Assembly (NCBI GenBank): GCA_012934845.2
Contig: WNNJ02002028.1
Coordinates: forward strand, 25,703-89,702
DNA: 64,000 bases
DNA from: Pomphorhynchus laevis
Taxonomy: Eukaryota > Acanthocephala > Palaeacanthocephala > Echinorhynchida > Pomphorhynchidae
Direction: 5' to 3'
Part shown: positions 22,853-32,669 of the stretch, piece by piece
How the letters are laid out: every line of letters starts with the position of its first letter
Position numbering within the stretch: position 1 is the first letter of the stretch
Notes under the pieces: generated by a model
The model's input: only the letters and a program-made list of their open reading frames with translations
What the model was told of the DNA's origin: nothing
Database searches by the model: none
Translations under genes and position numbers: made by a program

Positions 22853-23165
22853 TAAAAAAGATTTATTTTAACGTGGCAAATGCGTGTCAGTGCACGCTTA
22901 CATGACCACAACAAAACAACAATGTAAATCGTGTCGAGGTGTGAACGAAGGAGGTGTTTGGATGTGATAAAGGAGAGAGCGCTGCGGGCGTCGAGAGGGA
23001 GTTGATTCCAGGCGAGTGAGGCGGCAACGAGGAAGGATCGGAGACCGTAGTTGTTTGAGTAATTGGGAACGTGGAGTAAGAGGGTATGACGGGAACGCAG
23101 CGATAGCGAGGTGGGGCGAGTGTTGTCTAAGAAAGGAAGGTTGATGAACGATGTGGAGCCGACTC
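22853..23165 (-). mobile_element. LINE-A 3' fragment nested in LINE-C
   Basis: The minus strand encodes 'FINLPFLDNTRPTSLSLRSR' and 'LVAASLAWNQLPLDARSA', then the 3' tail with stem-loop GCGTGC-ACTG-ACACGC, 'ATTTGCCACG' and 'TTAAAATAAATC'. Its left and right neighbours (22700-22852 and 23166-23300) match two consecutive parts of the uninterrupted LINE-C sequence at 23720-24000, so it inserted into LINE-C. Confidence 0.85.
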
Positions 23166-24059
23166 TGCTCTCCAAATTGTCAATTTTTTTACGTGTACAA
23201 GGAAAGACCGCATGAGAACCATATTCAATCATCGGTATCACTAACGCATTGTACAAATACACAGCACAAAACGGAGTTTACTGTCTAAAGAGTTCTCTAT
23301 AATGTAACACACTTTCCGAAATTTGTTACAAATTATACCGCAACGACATCTGCTGGAAGACGATTCTAAACATTCACCGCTCAATGAGACAGTCGGAGAT
23401 GACGAGTGTATTTTCCGTGTTCATATATTACCAATACTTTCGAGTGCCCTCTACGTCCATCCCGTTTATTGAGTTCATATCTATTTGTTGGAAAAATTTA
23501 ATCTTCATTAATTAGTCGATACCTAGCTAAAGAGGCCGAAAAGAAGGATTTTTTCACGCACTGTCGGCATATTCTAATGGCGACACATATTCTAATATCG
23601 GTCTTATAAGATCATTTTATAAACGCACAACACAAACGGTAGATGGTTATTTAAAGCAATTTTGGCAATATAGATCATTCTTCTTGCTGCGTTTCAAATC
23701 CTATCAGTGTTAGCACGTGTTTATGAATTATATCATGAATTATCAACTTTTCGCTTATACATACTAAACCTAAACTGTTTAAGCAAGAATGATGGAAAGA
23801 TGTCGAAATATGTCGCATGTTTCCTTTGTTTATATGGGCACAATTTCGGATAGTGACGGGATATGCTCTCCAAATCGTCATTTTTTACGTGTACAAGAAA
23901 AGACCGCAAGAGAACCATATTCAATCATCGGTACAACTAACGCATTGTACAAATACACAGCACAAAACGGAGTTTACTTTCTTAAACAATTATCTATAAT
24001 GTAACACACTCCGAAATTTGTTACGAATTCTATCGGTGTTCGGCCGTGTCTTTGAATCC

Positions 24060-25590
24060 GTCTACACCATTATACTAAGATCTTTGGTGGTAGCAGTACT
24101 CGTAATGATCTCGTCACCAAGACAGTAGTTCTGGCACACGTTGCTACAACAAAACCTCATTAAAGCACAATTTTGTATTTAAACTAATTCCTGTTGTTAT
24201 GGACCAACGATGAACGAGGTTCAACATGTCCTGAAAACGTTCACAATCTTCGAGATCATTAATCACCTTCTACATTTTTATGTTATCGGCAAATGCAAGA
24301 ATCTTACAACTTCCCTAGCTATTTCAATAGCTGATCGACAAAGATATTAAATAACAATGGGCATTGAGCATATGCTGGGGGACCACGGTAGTATAAGTAT
24401 GAGAAAAAGACAGATACCGTCCGACACGAACTCTAAATGATCTCGTGTGGAGAAAATCTCTGATCCAGTAAATAATTATCGAGTCGACATTGTAATTCTC
24501 AAGAACAGCTAGCAACTTCCGATGCAGAATCCTATCAAACGGTCGACTGAAGTCAGAAACACTGCGTCAACGCAATAATCTTCATCAGCATGCTCAATCC
24601 AATCTTCACGAGCGCATAATAAATTCATGAGGCATGAGCGACCAGGACAAAATCCGTGTTGTGCCTTATTCAGGATTCCTTGTGATTTCAAATGAGTATA
24701 TAAACGTTTGTTTAATATTCACTCAAAGACTTTACAGACTACACTTGTAATGCTTTTTTCACGATAGTAACCGGCATTCTTTTTGTCTTCATGTTTAAAA
24801 ATCGGGTCAACAATTGATGTTTTCCAGATATCTGGTAATATTGATCTGCCCAAGTTCAGCTCAAATAACGACGCCAATGGATCCGCTACATATTGAGCAG
24901 ATAATTTAATAAAGTATGGATGAACTTTGTCAGGGCCTGCATAGAACATAATAGGTAATCCAGACAGATCATCATAGACATCTTCCGCAAATACCAATAT
25001 CGGAGTGTTATTACTGTGGACATGACTTTCTGTTATACCTTCACAAACATCATGGGAATAAACAGTGTTAAGCACAAACGTTGAGGCAAACATCTCAGCT
25101 ATCATAGCAGGTGAGGCGACATTTGTACCACAATCTTGTAAAGAATAAATTGCCGCATGCAGAACTATTGCTCCTCTGACATTCGACCAAAATCTCTTGG
25201 GATTATTGCTAAAATTTATAGCAATATTACCTTCAAAGTTTTGTATCCTTTTATCTTAAGGCGATTGACTATATTGCGAAATATGACATACTGCTTCCTG
25301 TAAGAAATGTGGTGGATACTAAGCTTGAAAGAATTTCTATGACTTACAGCACATCTCAATTCCGGATCAAACCATGGCGAAAACTTGCTTCTGTACACGT
25401 AGAAAAGGAGCAAATTCGTTTAAAAGTTTTGTTATGATCGAATGAATCACCTGCCACCGCTCAACAACGTCATTACTACAAGAAAAAGTAGCATCCGATG
25501 CAGCCTTAAGCAATGCATTAGCATCAATTCTTTGCCATGATTTTTTCAAAATTATGATTTCAGCATTATCTTTCGAAATTACAGAACTGT
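24060..25590 (-). pseudogene. LINE-C reverse transcriptase, broken
   Basis: The frame 25105-24719 encodes 'AGPDKVHPYFIKLSAQYVA', 'LPDIWKTSIVDPIFKHEDKK' and 'SITSVVCKVFE' (the usual 'YRPISLTSVVCKILE' block, altered). Then come 'AQHGFCPGRSCLMNLL' (about 24665-24615), 'IRDFLHTRSFRVRVG' (about 24460-24415) and 'CKILAFADNIKM' (about 24312-24275), where the second catalytic Asp of FADD reads Asn. These are RT blocks of the CR1/L2 group. Multiple frameshifts; inactive. Confidence 0.8.
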
Positions 25591-25599
25591 GCATGTAGA

Positions 25600-26350
25600 C
25601 AAACTATATCATGCAGTGATCATTCAAACCAATAGGAGTTCCCACATTTAACATTACTCACATTCGTGATCAATTTAGAAAATATCAGATCAAGGCGAGA
25701 TTCCTGATTATCCATTAGCCTGGTAGATGATTGTACATGTTGTTCTGGCATAAGGTCATTTGTAAAAAATTCTACAACTATATATCAGGTTTGGAAGTGT
25801 CTTTAGCTAGTATATAACGCCCTTCATGTCCAGCACACGGAATATTGAAATCGCCGACTAATATGTATTATTTCTGTTTTGAGCATTTCCTTATTACGCG
25901 AACGAATTCATCGTCTAATACGTAAGTTTGTGGAGACCGGTGGTATACACCAATTCTAAAATGACCTTCTGAATGCGATAATTCGACTAACAGAAACTCT
26001 CATGTTCCCACTACATTTACAAATTTGACTACCGAATTAATCAGTAAGTTTGTTTTGACATAAAGAACGAATCATCCGCCCCTTCGAGAAACTCTATCAA
26101 CCCGGAATGAGCTATAGCTTGGAATACCCATCACAAAGTCCGATATGTCGTAATGCAACCAACTCTCAGTAAGAGTGAGAATCAATAGTTTATGAATGGT
26201 TGCCCAAATTGCAAGTTCATCAAATTTAAATAGTATACTTTTTATGTTTGTATATGCAACTTTAATGGAAGTGGCACTACTTTTCAGGTTTGCTTTTGGC
26301 GCCACATCAAAAGATACTAGCTCACCTAATCATGATCTACCCCTCTGAGA
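25600..26350 (-). pseudogene. LINE-C endonuclease, broken
   Basis: The frame 26305-26072 carries 'KVAYTNIKSILFKFDELAIW', 'LTLTESWLHYDISD' and 'YSSFRVDRVSRRGG', the N-terminal APE-endonuclease blocks (N, E). At about 25880-25810 the minus strand reads 'ILVGDFNIPCAGHEG', the GDFN block. The C-terminal SDH block is not clear. Upstream (26350-26950) the minus strand encodes an ORF1-like segment 'VGYIIRKKVFERCPSDVINE'. Confidence 0.75.
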
Positions 26351-27199
26351 TAGGATCAGCTCTTTACACCGGACGAATGGTCGTCAACGCACTACACGAA
26401 ATTTGTTTATCGTTAAATTGATTTCCCCTTTATATATTCTGGAAGCCAGATCAACACGTACACGTTTAAGCAGTACTCGTTCCTCAACTAAAAGATCTTT
26501 GAATATTTTGATTATCTTACCTTTTAATCGAAAACCTGTTGATAACACATTTCTTGCATCATCCTATGAGGCGAAAACTACCGCTAGTAATCGTGAACAT
26601 ACATCCTTCGATTTTTTACCTATCCGGAATAGTTCCTAATATTCAACACACGCACAATATCCTCCTCTTCTACGAAAATAGCTAATAAGATCGAGCGGAT
26701 TGAGTAGACGTCCTCGTCAACACGAGTTTGTACATCGATTGATGCCGATTCTTGAACATTACTATAAAAATAACATAATTGCCTCTCCGAGAGGTGCGAA
26801 TTCGATAGTTTTCATTTATAACATCACTAGGACATCTCTCAAAAACCTTTTTCCTAATGATGTAACCTACGTTATGTATCTCACTTCCGACTTCCAATCA
26901 TCGCCTGATTATTCTAGGGGTATATGCATTTCATCTGGAGATGAATAATAGACTTTAGACCGTTCTGTGTTTGAGAAAAATGCCAGTCAGTTTGTGAATC
27001 CGAGTAGTAGTCGTGTGAAGTTAATAAGTAATTTTCGCTTCTGTCTTGGAGTGAACGCTTCTGTACTGGAAACAGGATTCGGCATCGGTTTCAGGAGCAA
27101 AATTGTCACTCACATTGACCGCTTTCGTCTTTTTGTTTTGACTAGTAGGCACCTATGTACCTGATTCTCGCAATAATGAATCACTGTGCATAGCTAAGT

Positions 27200-27640
27200 G
27201 TTTAAGCGATCAAGTAATTCTCTATTTCTCCACGTCCCTCCGCACTCAACCATCTATGGCCTCCGTTCTTTTAACGTCACTGATCAATTTGTCTTGAATT
27301 CTTTGTCAGCTTACGTCCGTTCTTATTAGTCGCTTCCACTCTTCAAAATTATCTACGTTCCTGCACTATAGTTCATCCTCCACAAAAAATCGAGAAATCA
27401 ATTTCCTCAACATTGTATCCTACTCACAATTCTATCATACATCTTAAACGAACTACTTGACATTTTCCCGACGCCTTGGCACATTCCACTCATCTCTCTT
27501 ATCTTCAATATTCTTGCTTCAATTTCATCAACATTTTCATTTTACATTGTTTTTTGTTTTATTATTTATTTGCTCTTTTTATTTTGTGTGGGATTGTAAG
27601 CGCGCAGAGGCGTAATTTTTTTAAACAAAGAAAATGTATT
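27200..27640 (+). mobile_element. possible LINE-B-like 3' remnant
   Basis: Pyrimidine-rich strand typical of the LINE-B sense strand, ending in 'GGGATTGTAAGCGCGCAGAGGCGTAA', which resembles the family's 3' stem-loop region (GTAAGCG...GCG). Coding similarity is too eroded to trace. Tentative. Confidence 0.35.
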
Positions 27641-27765
27641 TTCACAAAATACAACAAATCTTAGTAAAAGTTTTAGTTCATTAAGTTCTTTATTCGTATT
27701 TGTCACGATCTTCATACATCATATGTTATTCATTCAAATGATAGGGATTGCCTCTTGTGGAGCGA

Positions 27766-28440
27766 CTACCCCTTTTTGCTTGAGAAGCGTACCAAGGCAA
27801 ATCTAATTTTTCTTCTCAATTGGCAAATAACATCAGCGTACTCACGGCCGGTTCTGACATTTTGCATTTTAGCAATATTTTTCAAAATTCTATCGGCATC
27901 TTGACCCATACTACCGAAAACCGAAAAAACTGCGGGTAAAAAAATTCCCCTTTTTACCGCGATTATCCTTTCTCCGTATTTGGTGCGCTTTCGGGATTTA
28001 TGGTATTGAAATGCTGCTTTGGCAGATTTTGAACACGATGGAGCAAGATGATTAAATACCACGACGTCGATAAACGTCCGCTCAAACCGTGATTGAAAAA
28101 AACCATTGCAGGCAACATCGGCCCCCGCATGATTCTCTCTGCAAGTATTTTCATTCTCAAACTCAACAGTATTATTTAATGGTTTCAATCGTGGTTCTGT
28201 AAAGCACCAATCTTACAGGATAACATGTGTGATAAAGTTCCACCTTGTCCGCAAAAGCATTTGCCATTTGGTACATCAGGTGTGTCCAAATTGTATCGTA
28301 GAGAAACTGCATCTCTTAACTCATCACCTGTAAGGTGAAACTTATCCACCGAAAGATAAATTGAACTTAGCCAAACGGGTGGTCTGTGTTCACTTGCAAA
28401 CTTAATTTCGTTTGCAGTACCACTTGGAACTTTTTCTAGT
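27766..28440 (-). pseudogene. RLE-LINE zinc motif and restriction-like endonuclease
   Basis: About 28350-28240 reads 'LRDAVSLRYNLDTPDVPNGK' then 'CFCGQGGTLSHMLSC', a CxC...H...C zinc motif. The frame 28188-27766 (140 codons) gives 'GADVACNGFFQSRFERTFID' and 'VVVFNHLAPSC', then a Lys/Arg/Tyr-rich segment 'YHKSRKRTKYGER', as expected for the PD-(D/E)XK-like endonuclease of this group. A frameshift separates the zinc motif from the endonuclease. Confidence 0.75.
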
Positions 28441-28472
28441 ATGTATTACATTTGCTCATTATTCAGGCAATC

Positions 28473-29740
28473 TCAATAACTTCGAATGCTTCTCAATAAT
28501 TCCTTTTGTGTTGTGCGCAGAATATCACCGGTTACGTCTGTAAGATAGCATTCACATAATATTCTGGACAATTCGAACTGATGCTCGGAATGCTCAAGTC
28601 GCTCGATTCCTAACCCACAATATCTGATAGGCGTAGAAAGTAAGTCAAGCATATAAGAGGGAACATCTCTCCGTAACAAAGTTGGAACAAAGCGATCACC
28701 AATTGCTTCACGTAGTGATTCTAATGATGAACAAAGGCATGGTGTTGTTCGCGAAAAATGAAACCACTTCCACTGTGTAGACTTCGTCAGAAAACAAAAC
28801 GCTACATGATGATCTATGCTAGCTACATCAGTCAGTCGATCAATTAACGTGATCCAATTACTCACTTTATCAGACGTTATTGACTCCATGTATTCTTCAT
28901 TGCCGATTGGCGCACCTAATATTTGCAATCCATCTAAGACAATCTGAATTTAATCGTTCATAGGAAGTAGGGTACCAGGCATAGAATGCAGTAGCAATTT
29001 TGTTTTCAATGTATTCACAAAATATCCATATTTTGGTCCCTCAACACATGGAATAGTACAAGCCTTGCCCAAATCATTAGAATTACCCACAAAGTTCGCG
29101 TTATTTGCATACCATCTTTGCGTAACACTAGGACACAAATTCGCAATTCGATTAATTATGGTAATAGAGGCGACTGCAAAGGCTGCCATTGCCAAGGGAT
29201 CTCCCTGTGTCACTCCCTTCCTTGACCATAAAGATGTAATTCCGGTAACCATTTCAACTTTCAAATAGTATATATTCGATAATGTTTGTGCAAGACCTGG
29301 GCAAATATGTTTCACATTTTTAAAAGGACCCTCCGGTTAATCATATTAAAGGCATTTTTGGCATCAACTGCTAATAAACCGTATTGTTCATTATTATTGA
29401 AGCTATCTCTTAAACAATGAATCGCAAACTCCAAGCCACTTCTCTGTGCCGCACATAATTGAGTCTTACCCGATACATCTTCTAAGTCTTCTCGCACTAC
29501 TTCCAAAATTGTCTTGGATATAATTCTCCTTACCACCTCGGAAATCCCGATTGGACGGATGCCATTTCCCTTCTTTGGTATCACGATTAATCTACATGCG
29601 ACGAAGGCTTCTAAACTGGATGGGTTAACGGAACTGCTGGCCATCATTCGTGCAAAACTGGCCAAGGCATCTGCTAACATTCGAGAGTGGAGAGCATGTT
29701 TCGTGAGCATGTTTTTCCAAAAGCAAGAGTCCAAACCCTA
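28473..29740 (-). pseudogene. RLE-LINE reverse transcriptase, broken
   Basis: Three consecutive frames: 29734-29312 ('VACRLIVIPKKGNGIRPIGI', 'SEVVRRIISKTILEVVREDL', 'LLAVDAKNAFNMINRRVL'), 29315-28950 ('SRKGVTQGDPLAMAAFAVAS', then 'QRWYANNANFVG') and 28928-28473 (thumb-like). The active-site block reads YANNA instead of YADDA, so both catalytic aspartates are replaced by Asn. Overlapping frame ends at 29312-29315 point to a simple frameshift. Confidence 0.85.
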
Positions 29741-30368
29741 AAGCCCTGAACCACCACTCGTTTTTCTCGCGGCACGTATGATTGAATCTGCATCGATCGT
29801 GAGAAATATTGCAAAATGATGATTCTTTGCATTTTGGATTTTATTATTCAAACAGGCATCTTCGCTTAATGCACCCGGACTTGGATTAGGCTCCTGAAGC
29901 AATTCGCCAACTGATTTTCCTTGGAAAATGGTCTTTGAGAAATAAAACTGTTGTTTACTCCATCGTCAAAAAGTGCCGCTGCAGCGGTAATTTTACCGTC
30001 CGTAATTAACTTAATGAATTTTTTCTTCCAATCAGTTTTCCGGTTCTGTCGGACATCAAGTGTTCTGCGTTGTTGCAGAGTACGAGCCTTTGAAAAATGC
30101 TTCACATATTTTCCGTCTACTTCCACAGTGACAAACGTACTATTAATGTTTTGCGCACCAATGATGTCTTTCGGGTTGGGATTCTTCGCAAAACACACCT
30201 TGAAAAAATCGTTGCTTTCTTTAGAGCTAAGGTTCCGACAGTACCTTCCTTTGTAGCATCGCGGTAAAATTCAGCTAGCATATCAATAACCGTATTACTG
30301 GCACCACAATTGAACAAAGACGTAGAATCTGGTTTCCAATGATACACAGTATTATACATTTCATTGAT

Positions 30369-30593
30369 CTATGGTTCAATCGTCAAATTATTACTTAATT
30401 GGTCTTGTGTTGAAGAGATTGTTGAAATTGCTGATCCTAATTCACGTGCGTCCGGAATATTATTTGAACAATTGACGACAGCGCAGTTAACACATGCTTG
30501 ATTGCTTCTGACGCATCGACAACCTTTGCACTTCGCATTTGGTCCATTACACGAACAGCATTTTACCTCAGTAGAGGGCTTGCCCTTCGGCAT
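30369..30593 (-). CDS. RLE-LINE cysteine-rich N-terminal domain
   Basis: 74 codons from MPKGKPSTEV. Nine cysteines lie within residues 12-42 (C12, C13, C15, C22, C25, C27, C34, C37, C42), ending 'NCSNN'. The spacing resembles half of a CXC/CRC (tesmin-like) zinc-binding repeat, and similar segments precede RLE-type RTs in many invertebrate elements (from memory). It probably binds nucleic acid. A stop at 30369 separates it from a linker frame at 30359-30117. Confidence 0.6.
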   Translation of the reverse strand: MPKGKPSTEVKCCSCNGPNAKCKGCRCVRSNQACVNCAVVNCSNNIPDARELGSAISTISSTQDQLSNNLTIEP

Positions 30594-30732
30594 ACCAGTC
30601 CTTGTTATAGTCTTGTGTTGTGTAGCGAGAATGTGTGTTTAAGGTGTTATAAGTAGCTTTAATCAAGAATTGTATGTTATTTATTGTATGTTTATTAGAT
30701 TGTAAGTAGTAGTTGTTAGCAAGATAGTTTAA

Positions 30733-30777
30733 ACTCATAGGCGTAATTTATTATTACGCATAGGCGTAATAATAAAA
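30733..30777 (+). repeat. short repeated/palindromic 'TAGGCGTAAT' segment
   Basis: 'TAGGCGTAAT' occurs twice, and ATTATTACGC pairs with GCGTAATAAT across a 4-nt spacer. It lies exactly between the 5' end of the RLE-LINE and the 3' tail of LINE-A, and may be insertion-junction sequence. Confidence 0.5.
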
Positions 30778-32666
30778 AAGGATTTATTTTAACGTGGCAA
30801 ATGCGTGCCAGCGCACGCTTACATGACCACAACAAAACAAGACTGTGAATCAGGTGTCGAGAAGGTGTGAACGGAGGAGGTGTTTGAATGTGATAAAGGA
30901 GGGGGCGCGGCGGACGTCGAGAGGGAGTTGATTCCAGGCGAGTGAGGCGGCGACGAGGAAGGATCGGAGACCGTAGTTGTTGGAGTAATTAGGAACGTGG
31001 AGTAAGAGGGTATGACAGGAACGAAGCGATAGCGAGGTGGGGCGAGTATCGTCTAAGAAAGGAAGGTTGATGAACGATGGGGAGCCGACAGCGATGAGAC
31101 GAAAGGTAACGAGAAGAAGGCGGAGTTTGATGCGGATGTGGATGGTGGGCCAGGAGAGTTGGGCAAAGATATGTGGATGTGTGGTCGAAGCGACGGAGAC
31201 GAAAGAGCACTCGAACAGCGGTGTTGTAGGGGTAGGATGATGGATTTTGGAGAATTGGCGAAAAGGCTAAGGCAGTAATCGATTTTAGGGAAAAGAAGCG
31301 ATGAAAGAAGAGACATACAAGAACGGAAGTCGATAAGGGTGCGAATACGGCGGATGTCACGGAGAATTAAGTTAGATGAGCGGACCTTGTCACGGACGAA
31401 GGGTTTAAGGGGAAGGTGATCATCGAAATGGAAGCCTAAGAAAGTGAGATTGTGGACTATGGGGATGATCGATGAGGCAAAATATACAGTGGGAGGAGAT
31501 ATGTTTGGTTTACGGGGAAGGATCCACATTATTTTGGACTTTTCGGGGTTTAGAACGAGATGGAGATTGGAGAGACGTTTGTAGATAGAAGAAAGACAGT
31601 TGGAGGCAGAAATGCCGATATCGTGTATGCGATGTGCGGGTGCATGAGCATAGATTAGAATGTCATCGGCGTATTGCATGACCTTAAAGGAGTAAGGTTT
31701 GATAAACGGAGAGAGATCGCCAAGCAGAAGAGAGAAAAGCAGGGGACCTAGGACTGAACCTTGTGGGACCCCGCAAAAAATAGGGATGGGAGGGGAGGAT
31801 GATGAATTAGAACAGACGCGAAAGGAACGGTCGGATAGATATGAGGCGAACCATGCTACGGAGGAGGAAGAAAAGCCGTAATCATAACGAAGGCGAGAAA
31901 GGAGGACGGAGTGGTCGACAATGTCGAATGCGGAGGAGAGGTCGAGGGAGATGAGAACACTATATAGAGCCTTGTCTCGAGAAATGAGTAAGTCGTTGTA
32001 CACTTTTATGCATGCGATTTCTGTCGAGTGATTAGAGCGGAAAGCGGATTGGAAAGGAGGGTACAGGTTGGATGAGGAGAGATAAGCGTTGATTTGTATT
32101 AAGATGAGGCGTTCTAAGAGCTTAGAAAGAGTAGGGAGTAGTGAAATGGGGCGATAGCTAGAAGGAAGGGAGGGGTCGAGCGATTGTTTCTTAAGGAGGG
32201 GACGAACGATTGCGGATTTCCAGTGTGAAGGGAAGATACGACTGCGGATGGACGAGTTAAACAAGGTTGTGAGAAATGGGGATATCGATGAGCATATAGA
32301 TTTTAATATGTGAGTAGGCAGGGGATCGGCAGGTGAGGTTTTGTTGGGCAAGGACATGAGGACAGATGATACTTCTGTAGGTGAGACAGGGAGAAGATGA
32401 AAGAGTTCCGGAAGGATGAGATTAGACTGGGCAGAGTGGGATAGGATGGAGACCGGGGTGTGAGAGAGCAACGTGGATACTTTAGTCTGGAGAAATGACG
32501 AATAATCATTGGCATTGATGTTGCACGGCGAAGAGGAGCGAGCAAGGATTGAGTTAAAAGTATGCCAGAGAGTCTTAGAGTTGAATGAAGTGATGATTTT
32601 ATGCTGCCAGAAGGAGTTGCATTTGGTACGTAGTAGGTTGAGATGAGACCGGCGAAGAGCAAGAAT
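30778..32666 (-). mobile_element. LINE-A, young 5'-truncated copy
   Basis: About 1.9 kb: the end of the EN-RT linker, a nearly whole RT, and the 3' UTR with the stem-loop GCGTGC-GCTG-GCACGC and 'ATTTGCCACGTTAAAATAAATCC' tail. Its 472-codon RT frame makes it the least damaged element copy in the window. It is flanked on the 5' side by 'AATAAAGATTTTCTAAATAAAG' repeats (32664-32740) and inserts next to the RLE-LINE 5' end. Confidence 0.9.
31053..32471 (-). CDS. LINE-A reverse transcriptase, long open frame
   Basis: 472 codons without a stop. RT of the CR1/L2 group, which copies the element's RNA onto nicked chromosomal DNA. Landmarks: SSYRPISLL at 104-112, DLSSAFDIVDHS at 177-188, GVPQGSVLGPLLF at 234-246, QYADDILIYAHA at 266-277 (active site YADD) and FLGFHFDDHL at 344-353. 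The last ~60 residues are in a shifted frame: a small deletion at about 31222 puts the true C-terminus ('LRRFDHTSTYL...SLAWNQLPLD') out of frame. No endonuclease is attached because the copy is 5'-truncated. The chosen start is only the first Met. Confidence 0.85.
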   Translation of the reverse strand: MLSHTPVSILSHSAQSNLILPELFHLLPVSPTEVSSVLMSLPNKTSPADPLPTHILKSICSSISPFLTTLFNSSIRSRIFPSHWKSAIVRPLLKKQSLDPSLPSSYRPISLLPTLSKLLERLILIQINAYLSSSNLYPPFQSAFRSNHSTEIACIKVYNDLLISRDKALYSVLISLDLSSAFDIVDHSVLLSRLRYDYGFSSSSVAWFASYLSDRSFRVCSNSSSSPPIPIFCGVPQGSVLGPLLFSLLLGDLSPFIKPYSFKVMQYADDILIYAHAPAHRIHDIGISASNCLSSIYKRLSNLHLVLNPEKSKIMWILPRKPNISPPTVYFASSIIPIVHNLTFLGFHFDDHLPLKPFVRDKVRSSNLILRDIRRIRTLIDFRSCMSLLSSLLFPKIDYCLSLFANSPKSIILPLQHRCSSALSSPSLRPHIHISLPNSPGPPSTSASNSAFFSLPFVSSLSAPHRSSTFLS

Positions 32667-32669
32667 AAA

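Larger units (their letters stand above)
22330..26950 (-). mobile_element. LINE-C, composite copy (ORF1-EN-RT-3' end)
   Basis: About 4.6 kb on the minus strand. It holds an ORF1 C-terminal piece (26950-26350), an APE endonuclease (26310-25600), RT (25590-24060) and thumb/tail regions. The thumb-tail part occurs twice (about 23670-24005 and 22700-22855 plus 23160-23300). The second copy is split by a LINE-A 3' fragment. The 3' end at about 22450-22330 has 'AGCCATTTGGCT', a small hairpin, then 'ATAGACCTGAGGTATAAAT' and A/T-rich sequence, as in CR1-group LINEs. Either two copies are stacked head to tail or one was internally duplicated. Confidence 0.75.
27730..30610 (-). mobile_element. RLE-LINE, near complete (R2/NeSL/Utopia-like)
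   Basis: About 2.9 kb on the minus strand with this order: a cysteine-rich N-terminal domain (30593-30369), a linker, RT (about 29734-28473), a CCHC-type zinc motif (about 28350-28240) and a restriction-like endonuclease (28188-27766). RT followed by CxC...H...C and an RLE is the layout of the RLE-bearing non-LTR group (R2, NeSL, Utopia and relatives). I lean to a Utopia/NeSL-type clade from the 'DIxxxGFxxxRFERTFxDVxVFNxxAPS' signature, but that is from memory. Some members of this group target snRNA or rRNA genes; no such target is visible at either end here. Broken by several stops and frameshifts. Confidence 0.8.
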
